The position numbers and the translations under genes are program-made. Positions 7,731-15,473 of a stretch of DNA of 38,379 bases are shown here, piece after piece. Location of the stretch: assembly GCA_032128395.1 (NCBI GenBank), contig JAQBGV010000114.1, positions 1 to 38,379 of the forward strand, written 5' to 3'. Position 1 is the stretch's first letter. The number at the start of each line of letters is the position of its first letter. The notes under the pieces were generated by a model. That model saw only the letters and a program-made list of their open reading frames with translations. It did not search any database and was not told the origin of the DNA. The stretch is from JAQBGV01 sp032128395 (GTDB lineage: Bacteria > Planctomycetota > UBA8108 > UBA1146).

Positions 7731-8991
7731 CCCCGGGAAGGGTGGCGGGAGTTCGCGGTGGGCCCAGTTCGCGGCGACCTGCATCACTGCGCTCGCGTTG
7801 CCTCTAGTCCTGACGAACTGTGAGGCCCTGCTCCCTCAACAGGCGTGGAACGGGGACTGGGGTCCTCTCGTACCGCACGAGAGCTTCCCCGGCGAGTGCT
7901 CGCTCTGCCACCAGACGGACGGCTGGGATCGGGTCAAGGATGACTTCACGTTCGACCACGCGGCCGAGACCGGGTTCGCCCTCGTCGGCTCGCACGAGGA
8001 CGCGATGTGCCTTCGCTGCCACAACGACCGCGGCCCGGTCGAGGAATTCGCATCACGCGGCTGTGGTGGCTGTCACATCGACCCCCACCGCACTCAGCTC
8101 GGAGCGGACTGCGAGCAGTGCCACGACGAGATGAGCTGGTCCCCGAACGGGATCATCGAGCAGCACGCATCGACCGAGCTCCCGCTGATGGGGGGTCACT
8201 TGGCCGCGCCGTGCGAGGCGTGCCACCCCGGCTCCGACCACGGGGAGTTCCGCGGTACTCCGGCGCTGTGCGAGATCTGTCACGCCGGGGATGCGGCGCG
8301 CGCCTCCGCCCCGGATCACTTGTCATCCGGTCTGACGAGCGACTGCGGACGCTGCCACACTCCTTTCGGGTGGCAGGGCGCCGGGTTCGAGCACGACTTC
8401 TTCGCACTGGTCGGCGGACACGCCGGTCACGCATGCGAGCGGTGTCACGTCGGCGGGCAGTTCGCGGGGACGTCGAGCGCCTGCTTCTCCTGCCACAGCC
8501 AAGACTATGCAGCGGCGCCGGGGCACGCGAACTACAGCACGCAGTGCCAGGACTGCCACGACATCTACAGCTGGGGCAGTGCATCGATCGACCACAGCTT
8601 CTTCCCGCTCTCCGGCGGCCACGCGGTTCCCGGCTGCCAGGATTGCCACCTGCCCGGAACCTACTCGGGGCTCTCCCCGACCTGCATCAGTTGCCACCTG
8701 AGCGACTTCAATGGCGCTCCCGATCACGTCGCGTTGTCGTTCCCCCAGGACTGCGAACAGTGCCACTCGATCAACAACTGGAACGCGAATTTCTCGCACG
8801 ACTTCCCCTTGTCGGGGCCGCACAACCGGGACTGCACCGACTGCCACATCTCGGGGACCACTTCTACCTTCAGTTGCTACGGAACGTGCCACAAGCACAC
8901 CGTGAACAAGTGCGCGGACATTCACAGCGGGGTCTCCGGCTACTCGTACAGCTTCCCGGCGTGCGTGAATTGCCACCCGAACGGGCACTGA
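7711..8991 (+). CDS. 16-heme c-type cytochrome, possible outer-membrane lipoprotein
   Basis: 426 residues with 15 CxxCH motifs plus one CYGTCH (C-x3-CH), likely a sixteenth heme site. The N-terminus has a hydrophobic stretch ending in LTNC at Cys37, which resembles a lipobox, although Asn just before the Cys is unusual, so lipidation is uncertain. From about residue 225 the protein shows a repeating unit of roughly 55-60 residues with an HDFF/HSFF ... GGH ... CxxCH pattern, the GGH histidine probably being a heme ligand. The C-terminus (HSGVSGYSY ... CVNCHPNG) is a common ending in cytochrome c3-like proteins. Inferred role: terminal carrier at or in the outer membrane, working with the beta-barrel encoded next. 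The ATG at 7711 lies inside the end of the preceding gene, and the stop overlaps the next start (TGATG). Confidence 0.88.
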   Translation: MSDRYADPGKGGGSSRWAQFAATCITALALPLVLTNCEALLPQQAWNGDWGPLVPHESFPGECSLCHQTDGWDRVKDDFTFDHAAETGFALVGSHEDAMCLRCHNDRGPVEEFASRGCGGCHIDPHRTQLGADCEQCHDEMSWSPNGIIEQHASTELPLMGGHLAAPCEACHPGSDHGEFRGTPALCEICHAGDAARASAPDHLSSGLTSDCGRCHTPFGWQGAGFEHDFFALVGGHAGHACERCHVGGQFAGTSSACFSCHSQDYAAAPGHANYSTQCQDCHDIYSWGSASIDHSFFPLSGGHAVPGCQDCHLPGTYSGLSPTCISCHLSDFNGAPDHVALSFPQDCEQCHSINNWNANFSHDFPLSGPHNRDCTDCHISGTTSTFSCYGTCHKHTVNKCADIHSGVSGYSYSFPACVNCHPNGH

Positions 8992-10658
8992 TGCGACAGC
9001 CACCGCTCGCGATCGCGTCCGTCCTGGGCGCTCTGGTCATCTGGTGCGTTTCCGCCGCGCCGGCGGCGGAGTCGCAGGTGGGGGATGAAGCCTCCGACAC
9101 CGGTACGGTGTTGTGTCTCGTGCAGAATGTCACCCCAGACGGGATCTACGCGAACGCGGGGCGGAGCAGCGGGCTGCGCGCCGGCGACGAGGGGGTCGTC
9201 CGGCAGGACGGCGTGGACATCGCGCGCATCGAAGTGGTGCGGGTCACCTTTGCATCCTCGATCCTCCGCATCCTGACGATCATCGGCGACGCCGCGCCAC
9301 TCCCCGGCGACGTCGTCGAGATCACCCTGACGCGGCTGGATCCGTCCGGCGGCGGGGAATCCACCATTCGAGACGGCACCGAAGATCAGGACGGCTTCCG
9401 CCCGCTCCTCGCTCCCCCCCCTCGCCCGGGGAAACCGACCGAGCCCCGGAACCTGACCCACGGGCGGATCCGCCTCCGCACTACGCTTCAAATGGACGAT
9501 GACAGCGACCTCGACTACACCCGCACCCAACTCGGATCGAGCGGCGCCCTCGAGCGAATCGATGGAACGCCGTGGACCCTCCTGTGGTCGGGTGACTTCG
9601 ACTATCTCGACGGCGACTCGCTGGCGGCCGATGACGACGGACTCGAACTCGACTGGCGGGAGCTCGTGCTCGAGCGCCCGCTCCTGGACGGGAGCATGCT
9701 CTCACTCGGACGATCGATCCCGCGATCGCTCCCGGCGGTTGGCTACTTCGACGGGGCGCGGCTCGACCGCGTCCTCGATCCCACTCTGCGCATCGGAGCG
9801 ATGGTGGGGCTGAAACCCGACCGAGGGGACCTCGCGCCTTCCTTGAAGGAGCCGGTCGTGGTCGGCTACGGAACGTTCGTCACGCCGGACCAACTCGTGC
9901 TCTCCTACTACGGCTCGCTAGGGATGCTCTTCTCGCTCTACGAGGGGACCCCGGATCGACTCGCCTTCTTGGTCGATCATCGCGCCCGCTACAAACAGGC
10001 GACATTGTTCCAGACCGCGGAAATCGACTTCGACATCGGCGGGGCAGTGGAGCGGACGGGAACGCACGTCACCCGGTTCAACACCTCGCTCGACCTTCCG
10101 GTGTCGCCGGCGACGACACTCAGAACATCCGTGGACCACTTCGAACGGCCGGACACCGCCGCGGAGCGCGACTTCCTCCCCGACATCGACGCGGACCTGC
10201 TCTTCAATTCGGGGTCGTGGCGCTACGCACTCGGCGCGAGCCATCGGTTCGGCCGGCGGGCTCGGCTCGATGGTGAGGTCGCGAGGCTCACCGGGTCGGC
10301 CGTCGACGACGACCTGCGCTGGCGACTCCGAGGTACCTGGATCGGACTCCCCGGTTCCGAGCGCGCACAGCTGACGCTCTCCCTCTTCAACCTCATCAGT
10401 CAGGACGCGGACGGGGTGGGGGCACGCGTCACCGGTTTCGTCCCGCTCTTCGATGGTCGAGTTCGGTTCCGACCTGCCATCGGCGTCCGAGTCGGCGAGG
10501 AGCAGCCGACCCAGGACAAGTTCGAGTTCACCGACTACTCGATCGCTCTCGATGGGAGGATCGCTCGCAGCTGGGACTGGAACGTCTCGTTCACGCAGAG
10601 CCTCGGCGAAGGAACGCGCTCGAGTGCCCTGTTCGCCGCCCTGACCTGGCGTTGGTGA
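8991..10658 (+). CDS. Outer-membrane beta-barrel of a porin-cytochrome-type complex
   Basis: 555 residues with a Sec signal peptide (hydrophobic 6-22, likely cleavage near APA-AES around residue 26). Residues 38-115 look like a small beta-rich periplasmic domain (GIYANAGRSSGLRAGDEGVV, a pattern shared with SH3-like folds that follow 'G..dGL..GD'). From about residue 155 the sequence alternates polar and hydrophobic residues in short strands with acidic loops, with no transmembrane helices, and it ends in the aromatic sequence LTWRW, the usual C-terminal signature of outer-membrane barrels. It is the last gene of the cytochrome operon, where porin-cytochrome systems such as MtrCAB place the barrel that holds a cytochrome across the outer membrane. 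I cannot show homology to MtrB by eye. The ATG at 8991 shares one base with the preceding stop. No T-rich terminator is seen after 10658. Confidence 0.78.
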   Translation: MRQPPLAIASVLGALVIWCVSAAPAAESQVGDEASDTGTVLCLVQNVTPDGIYANAGRSSGLRAGDEGVVRQDGVDIARIEVVRVTFASSILRILTIIGDAAPLPGDVVEITLTRLDPSGGGESTIRDGTEDQDGFRPLLAPPPRPGKPTEPRNLTHGRIRLRTTLQMDDDSDLDYTRTQLGSSGALERIDGTPWTLLWSGDFDYLDGDSLAADDDGLELDWRELVLERPLLDGSMLSLGRSIPRSLPAVGYFDGARLDRVLDPTLRIGAMVGLKPDRGDLAPSLKEPVVVGYGTFVTPDQLVLSYYGSLGMLFSLYEGTPDRLAFLVDHRARYKQATLFQTAEIDFDIGGAVERTGTHVTRFNTSLDLPVSPATTLRTSVDHFERPDTAAERDFLPDIDADLLFNSGSWRYALGASHRFGRRARLDGEVARLTGSAVDDDLRWRLRGTWIGLPGSERAQLTLSLFNLISQDADGVGARVTGFVPLFDGRVRFRPAIGVRVGEEQPTQDKFEFTDYSIALDGRIARSWDWNVSFTQSLGEGTRSSALFAALTWRW

Positions 10659-10765
10659 GCGAAGAGAGCAGCTCCCTCCCCTCTGGACAACTGGGTCCCG
10701 AATGCGGTGGCCCTGCCCGCGCCGTTCGCTAGAATGGGAATGGTCGGTACGGCCCGCGCCACCAG

Positions 10766-10816
10766 CTTCCGGATCGAACCCCCTTCCGGATCGACGCTGA
10801 CCTGGGCTCCGGAAGG
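10766..10816 (+). promoter_or_regulatory. Repeated TTCCGGATCGA and hairpin covering the Rrf2 ribosome site
   Basis: TTCCGGATCGA occurs twice in direct orientation (10767-10777 and 10784-10794). The second copy lies within CCTTCCGGA (10782-10790), which is the exact complement of TCCGGAAGG (10808-10816). The right arm contains the Shine-Dalgarno GGAAGG of the Rrf2 gene. The first copy can form an almost identical alternative pairing. The element could be an operator for autoregulation, a translational switch, or both; nothing in the sequence decides this. Confidence 0.4.
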
Positions 10817-10825
10817 ACCCCCCGC

Positions 10826-11263
10826 ATGACGCACCTCTACACCCGGGGCTGCGAGTACGCCCTCCGGGCTCTTCAAGTGATGGCGGAGGAGCCGAATCGC
10901 GCTGCCACCGTGGTGGAGCTCTGCGAGCGCGCCGCGATTCCAGAGCATTTCACCCGCAAGATGCTGCAGCCGCTGGTCCGCGCGGAGATCTTGAAGTCGA
11001 CCAGGGGACCGGGCGGTGGTTTTGCCTTCAGCCGCCCCCCGAACGAGATCACGCTGATGGACGTGGTGAACGCGATCGAGTCCGGCCCTCGGATCGATCG
11101 CTGCATCCTCGGTTACAAGCAGTGCGACGACGCCGATCCGTGCCCGCTCCACTACGTCTGGGCCCCGATCAAGCTGCAGGCCCTCGCCATGCTCAACAAC
11201 CGCACGATCGCGGACCTGGCGATCGAGGGAACGCCGAGAATGGCAACGGGGGGACCGGAATAG
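10826..11263 (+). CDS. Rrf2-family transcription regulator, probable Fe-S sensor
   Basis: 145 residues. The N-terminal winged helix is typical of Rrf2 proteins: YTRGCEYALRALQVMA at the start, the recognition helix around IPEHFTRKMLQPLVRAEIL and the wing STRGPGGGFAFSR. In the dimerisation/sensor part Cys93, Cys100 and Cys106 (C-x6-C-x5-C) sit where IscR and NsrR hold their cluster ligands (C-x5-C-x5-C), so an Fe-S cofactor sensing iron, oxygen, NO or redox state is likely. The ATG at 10826 is preceded by GGAAGGA at 8 bases. It lies 167 bp after the cytochrome operon on the same strand, making that operon its most obvious target, but the link is inferred from position only. Confidence 0.88.
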   Translation: MTHLYTRGCEYALRALQVMAEEPNRAATVVELCERAAIPEHFTRKMLQPLVRAEILKSTRGPGGGFAFSRPPNEITLMDVVNAIESGPRIDRCILGYKQCDDADPCPLHYVWAPIKLQALAMLNNRTIADLAIEGTPRMATGGPE

Positions 11264-11290
11264 CCTCGCCTCCTCCCCGGCGCTCCTCCC

Positions 11291-12286
11291 CTACTCGGCA
11301 TCCCCCCAGATCCGGACTTCGTGCCGACCGTTCGCATCGGCGGCCGCGCGATACATCCCTTCGGTCGTGAAGACCCAGACGGCGCGGCCCTTCGAGTCCA
11401 TCGCGATGACCCCGCCATCATCCGGCGCGAGGTCTCCTTCGATCACCGCCCTCGCCGCCGTGAGGACATCCTCCCCGCCGTAGGCCATCCGCGCCGAGAT
11501 GCTCCGAGCGACACCGAAGCGGATGAACTCCTCGCCGGTGCCGGTCGCACTCACTGCACAGCTGCGGTCGTCGGCGTAGGTGCCCGCGCCGATGATCGGA
11601 GAGTCCCCCACTCGCCCGAAGCGCTTGTCGGTCAGCCCGCCGGTGGAAGTACCGGCGGCGAGGTGTCCCTCGCGGTCGAGAGCGACCACGCCGACGGTTC
11701 CGAACTTCTCGGGAGGGGATCGGTCGCCCGGCGCGACGCCGGTCTCGCGGCGCCGCCGCTCCCACTGCTCCCGCCTCAGATCGGTGTCGAACCAGGAATT
11801 CTCGACACGCTCGACCCCCTGCGTGTCGGCGAACTTCTCCGCGCCATCCCCGACGAGGAGCACGTGCCGCGTCTCCTCCATCACTTTCCGGGCGAGGGTG
11901 ATCGGATGCTTGACCGTGCGCACCGCGGCGACCGCTCCGCACGACAGATCGCTCCCCGACATGATCGAGGCGTCGAGCTCGTGCCCCCCTTCCGCGTGGA
12001 ACACCGCCCCCCGTCCCGAATTGAAGAGAGGGTCGTCCTCGAGGGTCCGAATCACCGCCTCGACCACATCGAGGCTCGACGCGCCCCGGGCGAGCATCTC
12101 CGAACCGAGCTCGAGAGCCGCGGCGAGGGAGCGGCGGTAGGCACCCGATTGTTCGGCGGGGGTGTCGCGAGGGATCGTCCCGGCGCCTCCGTGGATGACG
12201 ATCGACCACTCCGCCCGGGGAGTATTCCCTCCGGAGGGGACGATCGCGCAAGAGGCGAGCAACGGGAGGAGCAACAGAGCACGCAT
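11291..12286 (-). CDS. Isoaspartyl peptidase / L-asparaginase (Ntn hydrolase), lipoprotein
   Basis: 331 residues of the plant-type asparaginase family, which cleaves isoaspartyl dipeptides and asparagine after self-cleavage. The start of the mature enzyme shows IVIHGGAGTI, followed by NSGRGAVFHAEGGHELDASIM. The autocleavage nucleophile is Thr197 in FGTVGVVALD, and the substrate-binding TSTGG and KRFGRVGDSPIIGAGTYAD follow, as in this family. The N-terminus is a lipoprotein signal: MRALLLLPLLASC with a textbook LASC lipobox (Cys13), so I expect the enzyme to be periplasmic and membrane-tethered. The ATG at 12286 has GAGAGGAT upstream; longer in-frame starts would spoil the signal peptide. It begins 28 bases after the kdsD stop on the same strand, so the two are probably co-transcribed. 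Confidence 0.9.
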   Translation of the reverse strand: MRALLLLPLLASCAIVPSGGNTPRAEWSIVIHGGAGTIPRDTPAEQSGAYRRSLAAALELGSEMLARGASSLDVVEAVIRTLEDDPLFNSGRGAVFHAEGGHELDASIMSGSDLSCGAVAAVRTVKHPITLARKVMEETRHVLLVGDGAEKFADTQGVERVENSWFDTDLRREQWERRRRETGVAPGDRSPPEKFGTVGVVALDREGHLAAGTSTGGLTDKRFGRVGDSPIIGAGTYADDRSCAVSATGTGEEFIRFGVARSISARMAYGGEDVLTAARAVIEGDLAPDDGGVIAMDSKGRAVWVFTTEGMYRAAADANGRHEVRIWGDAE

Positions 12287-12314
12287 CGCGGATCCTCTCT
12301 CAACAGTGCCAGCG

Positions 12315-13334
12315 CTAGGTCGCGTCGATGCCGCGTCGCACCAGGTCCTGGAGCCGCACCACCCCTCTCGGGGCGCTCCCATCGCCGCAGACGACCAGCA
12401 TGGTGATCTCTTGTTCCTTCATCACACGGAGAGCATCGACCGCGAGCGTCTCCTCCTCGACCACCGAGCGCTCGACCGGCGTCTCTCCGGCGCCGCGACG
12501 ACTCTTCTCGAGGGCTTCCCCCGCCGAGAGGTCAGGAGTGCTGGCCCCGCGGACCATCAGTCGACGCAGGTCCCCATCGGTGAACACTCCGCAGTACCGT
12601 CCCTCCTCGTCGACGATACACGCCATGCCGAGACCCTTGCCGGTCATCTCGAGGATGAGCTCGGAGAAGCTCGCGGAGACGGCCACCACCGGCAGCCCCT
12701 CCCCCGAGTGCATCAGATCCCGGCAGCGCAGCAGCAGTCGTCGTCCGAGATTCCCCTCCGGGTGATAGCTGGCGAATTCTTCGACGGTGAATCCGCGTCG
12801 CTCGAGAAGGCACATGGCGAGGGCGTCAGCGAGCGATAGTTGCAGCACCGCACTCGTCGTCGGTGCGAGCGAGAGCGGGCCCGCTTCCTCGAGCGCGGGA
12901 ATCAGGAGCACGATGTCCGAGAGCTCCCCGATCGGAGATCCGGCGTCTTCGCAGATCGAGATGACCCCCCGGCCGAGTCTCTTGAAGTGTCCGACGAAGC
13001 GGACCAGCTCCTCGGTCCGACCGCTCTTCGAGAGGGTGAGGAGGAGGTCGGTCTCGCGGACGATCCCCAGATCGCCGTGCAGAGCATCGGTCGGGTGGAG
13101 GAAGCTCGCGGGGGTCCCCGTGCTCGCGAGGGTGCCCGCGACCTTCTGGGCGATCGAACCGGATTTCCCGACCCCCGAGACGATCAAGCGCCCCTCGAGC
13201 TCGACGAGCCAGTCGACGGCGCGGAGGAAGGACTCATCGAGGGAGGCGGCCAGTGCATCGAGCGCACGAGCCTCCTGGCTGATGACATCCCGGGCGAGTT
13301 GGATCCGATCCACGGCGCCCTCCTTCCTCGGCAT
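12315..13334 (-). CDS. kdsD: KpsF/GutQ-type arabinose-5-phosphate isomerase (SIS + two CBS domains)
   Basis: 339 residues, close to the roughly 328 of E. coli KdsD. It interconverts ribulose 5-phosphate and arabinose 5-phosphate, the first step to KDO of lipopolysaccharide. The SIS domain spans about residues 30-170 with GRLIVSGVGKSG, the segment HPTDALHGDLG and the sugar-phosphate motif LSKSGRTEEL. Two CBS domains follow from about residue 205 to the end (GVFTDGDLRR is the usual end of CBS1). Start chosen at the ATG at 13334 (MPRKEG) where homology begins; its ribosome site is weak, and the frame stays open upstream over the 5' end of the divergent gene. It is followed by the asparaginase lipoprotein. 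Presence of a KDO-pathway enzyme supports an LPS-type outer membrane. Confidence 0.92.
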   Translation of the reverse strand: MPRKEGAVDRIQLARDVISQEARALDALAASLDESFLRAVDWLVELEGRLIVSGVGKSGSIAQKVAGTLASTGTPASFLHPTDALHGDLGIVRETDLLLTLSKSGRTEELVRFVGHFKRLGRGVISICEDAGSPIGELSDIVLLIPALEEAGPLSLAPTTSAVLQLSLADALAMCLLERRGFTVEEFASYHPEGNLGRRLLLRCRDLMHSGEGLPVVAVSASFSELILEMTGKGLGMACIVDEEGRYCGVFTDGDLRRLMVRGASTPDLSAGEALEKSRRGAGETPVERSVVEEETLAVDALRVMKEQEITMLVVCGDGSAPRGVVRLQDLVRRGIDAT

Positions 13335-13419
13335 TAACCCCGGGATCGCCCCGAGCCTCAAGCCAGGGGCACCAAATGCCGAGATGGGAAGATGTGGAGA
13401 ACCGACCGGAGGGAGCCCC

Positions 13420-15192
13420 GTGGGCGTGACGGAACCAACCGATGTGAGCGACTCGAACCGACCGGTTGAGCCAAAAGAGCGGTTCACGGTCCCCGAGCTC
13501 CCCGCTCCGGCGTCCCCCTCTCCCGTGCCCCCTGCGGGCCTCCCGCTCGCTCCAAGCCCGGTGACCGCCGACCCGGGAGCGGGCCAAACCACCCTGGTCA
13601 CCCCCTGGTATGACCCACGGCCCTTCATCCTCCGGAACGCGACGACGATTCTGCGGCTCCTCGCGGTGATCGCCGCGATCGCGCTCCTGCTGCTCCTCTG
13701 GCAAGAGGTCGCGGAAGGTTCCGACACTGCGGACCGTCGCCCTCCCGCCCCTCCACCGCCAGCTCCGGTCTTCGACGAAGAGAAGTTCGCTCACTTCCTC
13801 GAGGAGGAGCAAGCGAGTGGGACTGCGGGGTCGGCGAGCCTGGGCCCGGTGACCGGTGAAAGCGCACCGCAGAGTGCCACACCTGCCGTCACCCCCCCCC
13901 GGGGAGTCGATGGAGAGTCCGCGGAGTCGACTCCCGCGGAGCCCCTCTCGTCGATCCCCACTCCGGAACTCGCCTGGCACGACGGCTTCTCCCTCGCACT
14001 CTCCCTCGAGGTGGAATTCGCCGAGACCGAACCCTCCGACGGCTTCCAGCTTCGTTCCGAATTGCACGGTTGGTTGCTCGAGTTCACGCGCCTCGCGGGG
14101 CCCGGCGACAATCCGCTCGAGCGGATGAACGCGCTCTCCGAGCTGATGACTCGAGGGCTGCGGCTGACGGTCTCAGACGATCACTCGCTCGAGACTCTGC
14201 TCCCCGCCCGGATCCTCGAAGGGAGGCGCGCTTCATCGCTCGGCTGGTGCGTCATCGCCCTCGCCTTCGCCGATCGGATCCGCGACCTCGAACTCGAACC
14301 GGTGCTCTGTGCCGGTGAGATCGCCCTGAGATACCAGAACGGCGCCCACCGCTACGTTCTCTCTCCCGCCGCTCCCGACCGGGTCCTGACCGATCGCGAG
14401 TTTGCACGGCTGGTCGGAGGCGGGGCAGGGGGAGCGTCCGATGGCCTCCAGAACCCAGTGCCGGAGGTCCTCGCTCTGACCCGGCCCGAGTTCTGGGGGC
14501 GCGTGCTCACCCTCGGTGGGATCGACCGGATCGCGGCGGGCGCGTGGCCCCGCGGAATGGAACTCCTCCACCGGGGGCTCGACCTCGATCCGAGACAGCC
14601 CGCCGCGCGGGTCGCCCTCGCGCGCGCCCACCTGGAGCGAGGAGAGCGCGCCCGCGCCCTCGAGTGCCTCTCGCTCGCGACCGAGCTCGATCCGAACGAT
14701 CGGGCCGCCCGCCGAGCGCGGGTGGACCTGCTCCTCGAGCTCGGGGAATTCGGGGCGGCCGCCGACGACCTCGCCCTGCTGGCCTCGGGCACCGCGCTCC
14801 CGGAAGACATCATCCGCTATTCGAAGTGGTGGCTCGAGCGGGGCGAGTTCCGCCGCGCCCACGAGACCCTCGGTCCGCTCCTCGAGCGGAAACTCGACGA
14901 AGAGATCGCCCGATCGGTGCGAGCCATCGCCTCCGAGATCGAGGCCGCCCCCTGGGTCGCCCTCCTTCGCTCCAGAGGGGACGATCGTGCCCGACTGCAC
15001 GCCGTCCGCCGGCTGATCACCCACCCCGGCCCACAGTCGGAGGAGGCTCTCATCGGGGTCCTCAACGACCGGAACGGGCGTCTCTCGAGCACCGCGCTGG
15101 CGACCCTTCGGGAGATGACTGGGGTCGTGGGCATTCCGCGAGATCCCGAGCGTTGGCGGCAAGCGCTGGCCGGGAGACGCCGACACCCCTAG
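13420..15192 (+). CDS. Membrane-anchored protein with transglutaminase-like, TPR and HEAT-like segments
   Basis: 590 residues, function unknown. A Pro-rich N-terminus precedes one transmembrane helix (about residues 76-95, IAAIALLLLLW), then a Pro/Ala/Ser-rich linker to about residue 180. The segment around residues 185-325 (MNALSELMTRGLRLT ... LPARILEGRRASSLGWCVIALAFADRI) resembles the SirB1-like transglutaminase-related domain, which is usually non-catalytic and often coupled to TPRs. Two or three TPR units follow from about 370 (GLDLDPRQPAARVALARAHL, ATELDPNDRAARRARVDLLL), and the C-terminus looks like a HEAT-type repeat. Start taken as GTG at 13420 with GGAGGGA about 6 bases before; an ATG at 13383 is possible but lacks a ribosome site. 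It is divergent from kdsD across 85 bp. Probably a cell-envelope scaffold, inferred from architecture alone. Confidence 0.7.
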   Translation: MGVTEPTDVSDSNRPVEPKERFTVPELPAPASPSPVPPAGLPLAPSPVTADPGAGQTTLVTPWYDPRPFILRNATTILRLLAVIAAIALLLLLWQEVAEGSDTADRRPPAPPPPAPVFDEEKFAHFLEEEQASGTAGSASLGPVTGESAPQSATPAVTPPRGVDGESAESTPAEPLSSIPTPELAWHDGFSLALSLEVEFAETEPSDGFQLRSELHGWLLEFTRLAGPGDNPLERMNALSELMTRGLRLTVSDDHSLETLLPARILEGRRASSLGWCVIALAFADRIRDLELEPVLCAGEIALRYQNGAHRYVLSPAAPDRVLTDREFARLVGGGAGGASDGLQNPVPEVLALTRPEFWGRVLTLGGIDRIAAGAWPRGMELLHRGLDLDPRQPAARVALARAHLERGERARALECLSLATELDPNDRAARRARVDLLLELGEFGAAADDLALLASGTALPEDIIRYSKWWLERGEFRRAHETLGPLLERKLDEEIARSVRAIASEIEAAPWVALLRSRGDDRARLHAVRRLITHPGPQSEEALIGVLNDRNGRLSSTALATLREMTGVVGIPRDPERWRQALAGRRRHP

Positions 15193-15473
15193 CCCTAGGA
15201 GGCTCGGCCCAAGGGCCCGCGTTTCTCGCCGGATCCTCCGATGTCGAGCGTTTCTTCACCCCGATCGCGGTTGCCCCCCCCTCCTCTCGTCGATACCATC
15301 CCGACTGGGCTGTCATTCGTAATGGAATCGATCGATTCGAAGGGCCAACCTTCGACGGAACCATGCGTCGCCCCGGCGCCGCGTGCCCGGTCGCCTCGTT
15401 TCCACGGAGGGACCCGCAGGGATGCGGGGCAGACACCGGTCTCATCCCGACCGGTCAAGGAAGGACCCGACCC

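Noticed and set aside
8007..8990. Upstream extension of the beta-barrel gene frame
   Set aside because: The open frame continues through the 16-heme cytochrome gene, but yields Arg/Pro-rich noise; the signal peptide starts at 8991.
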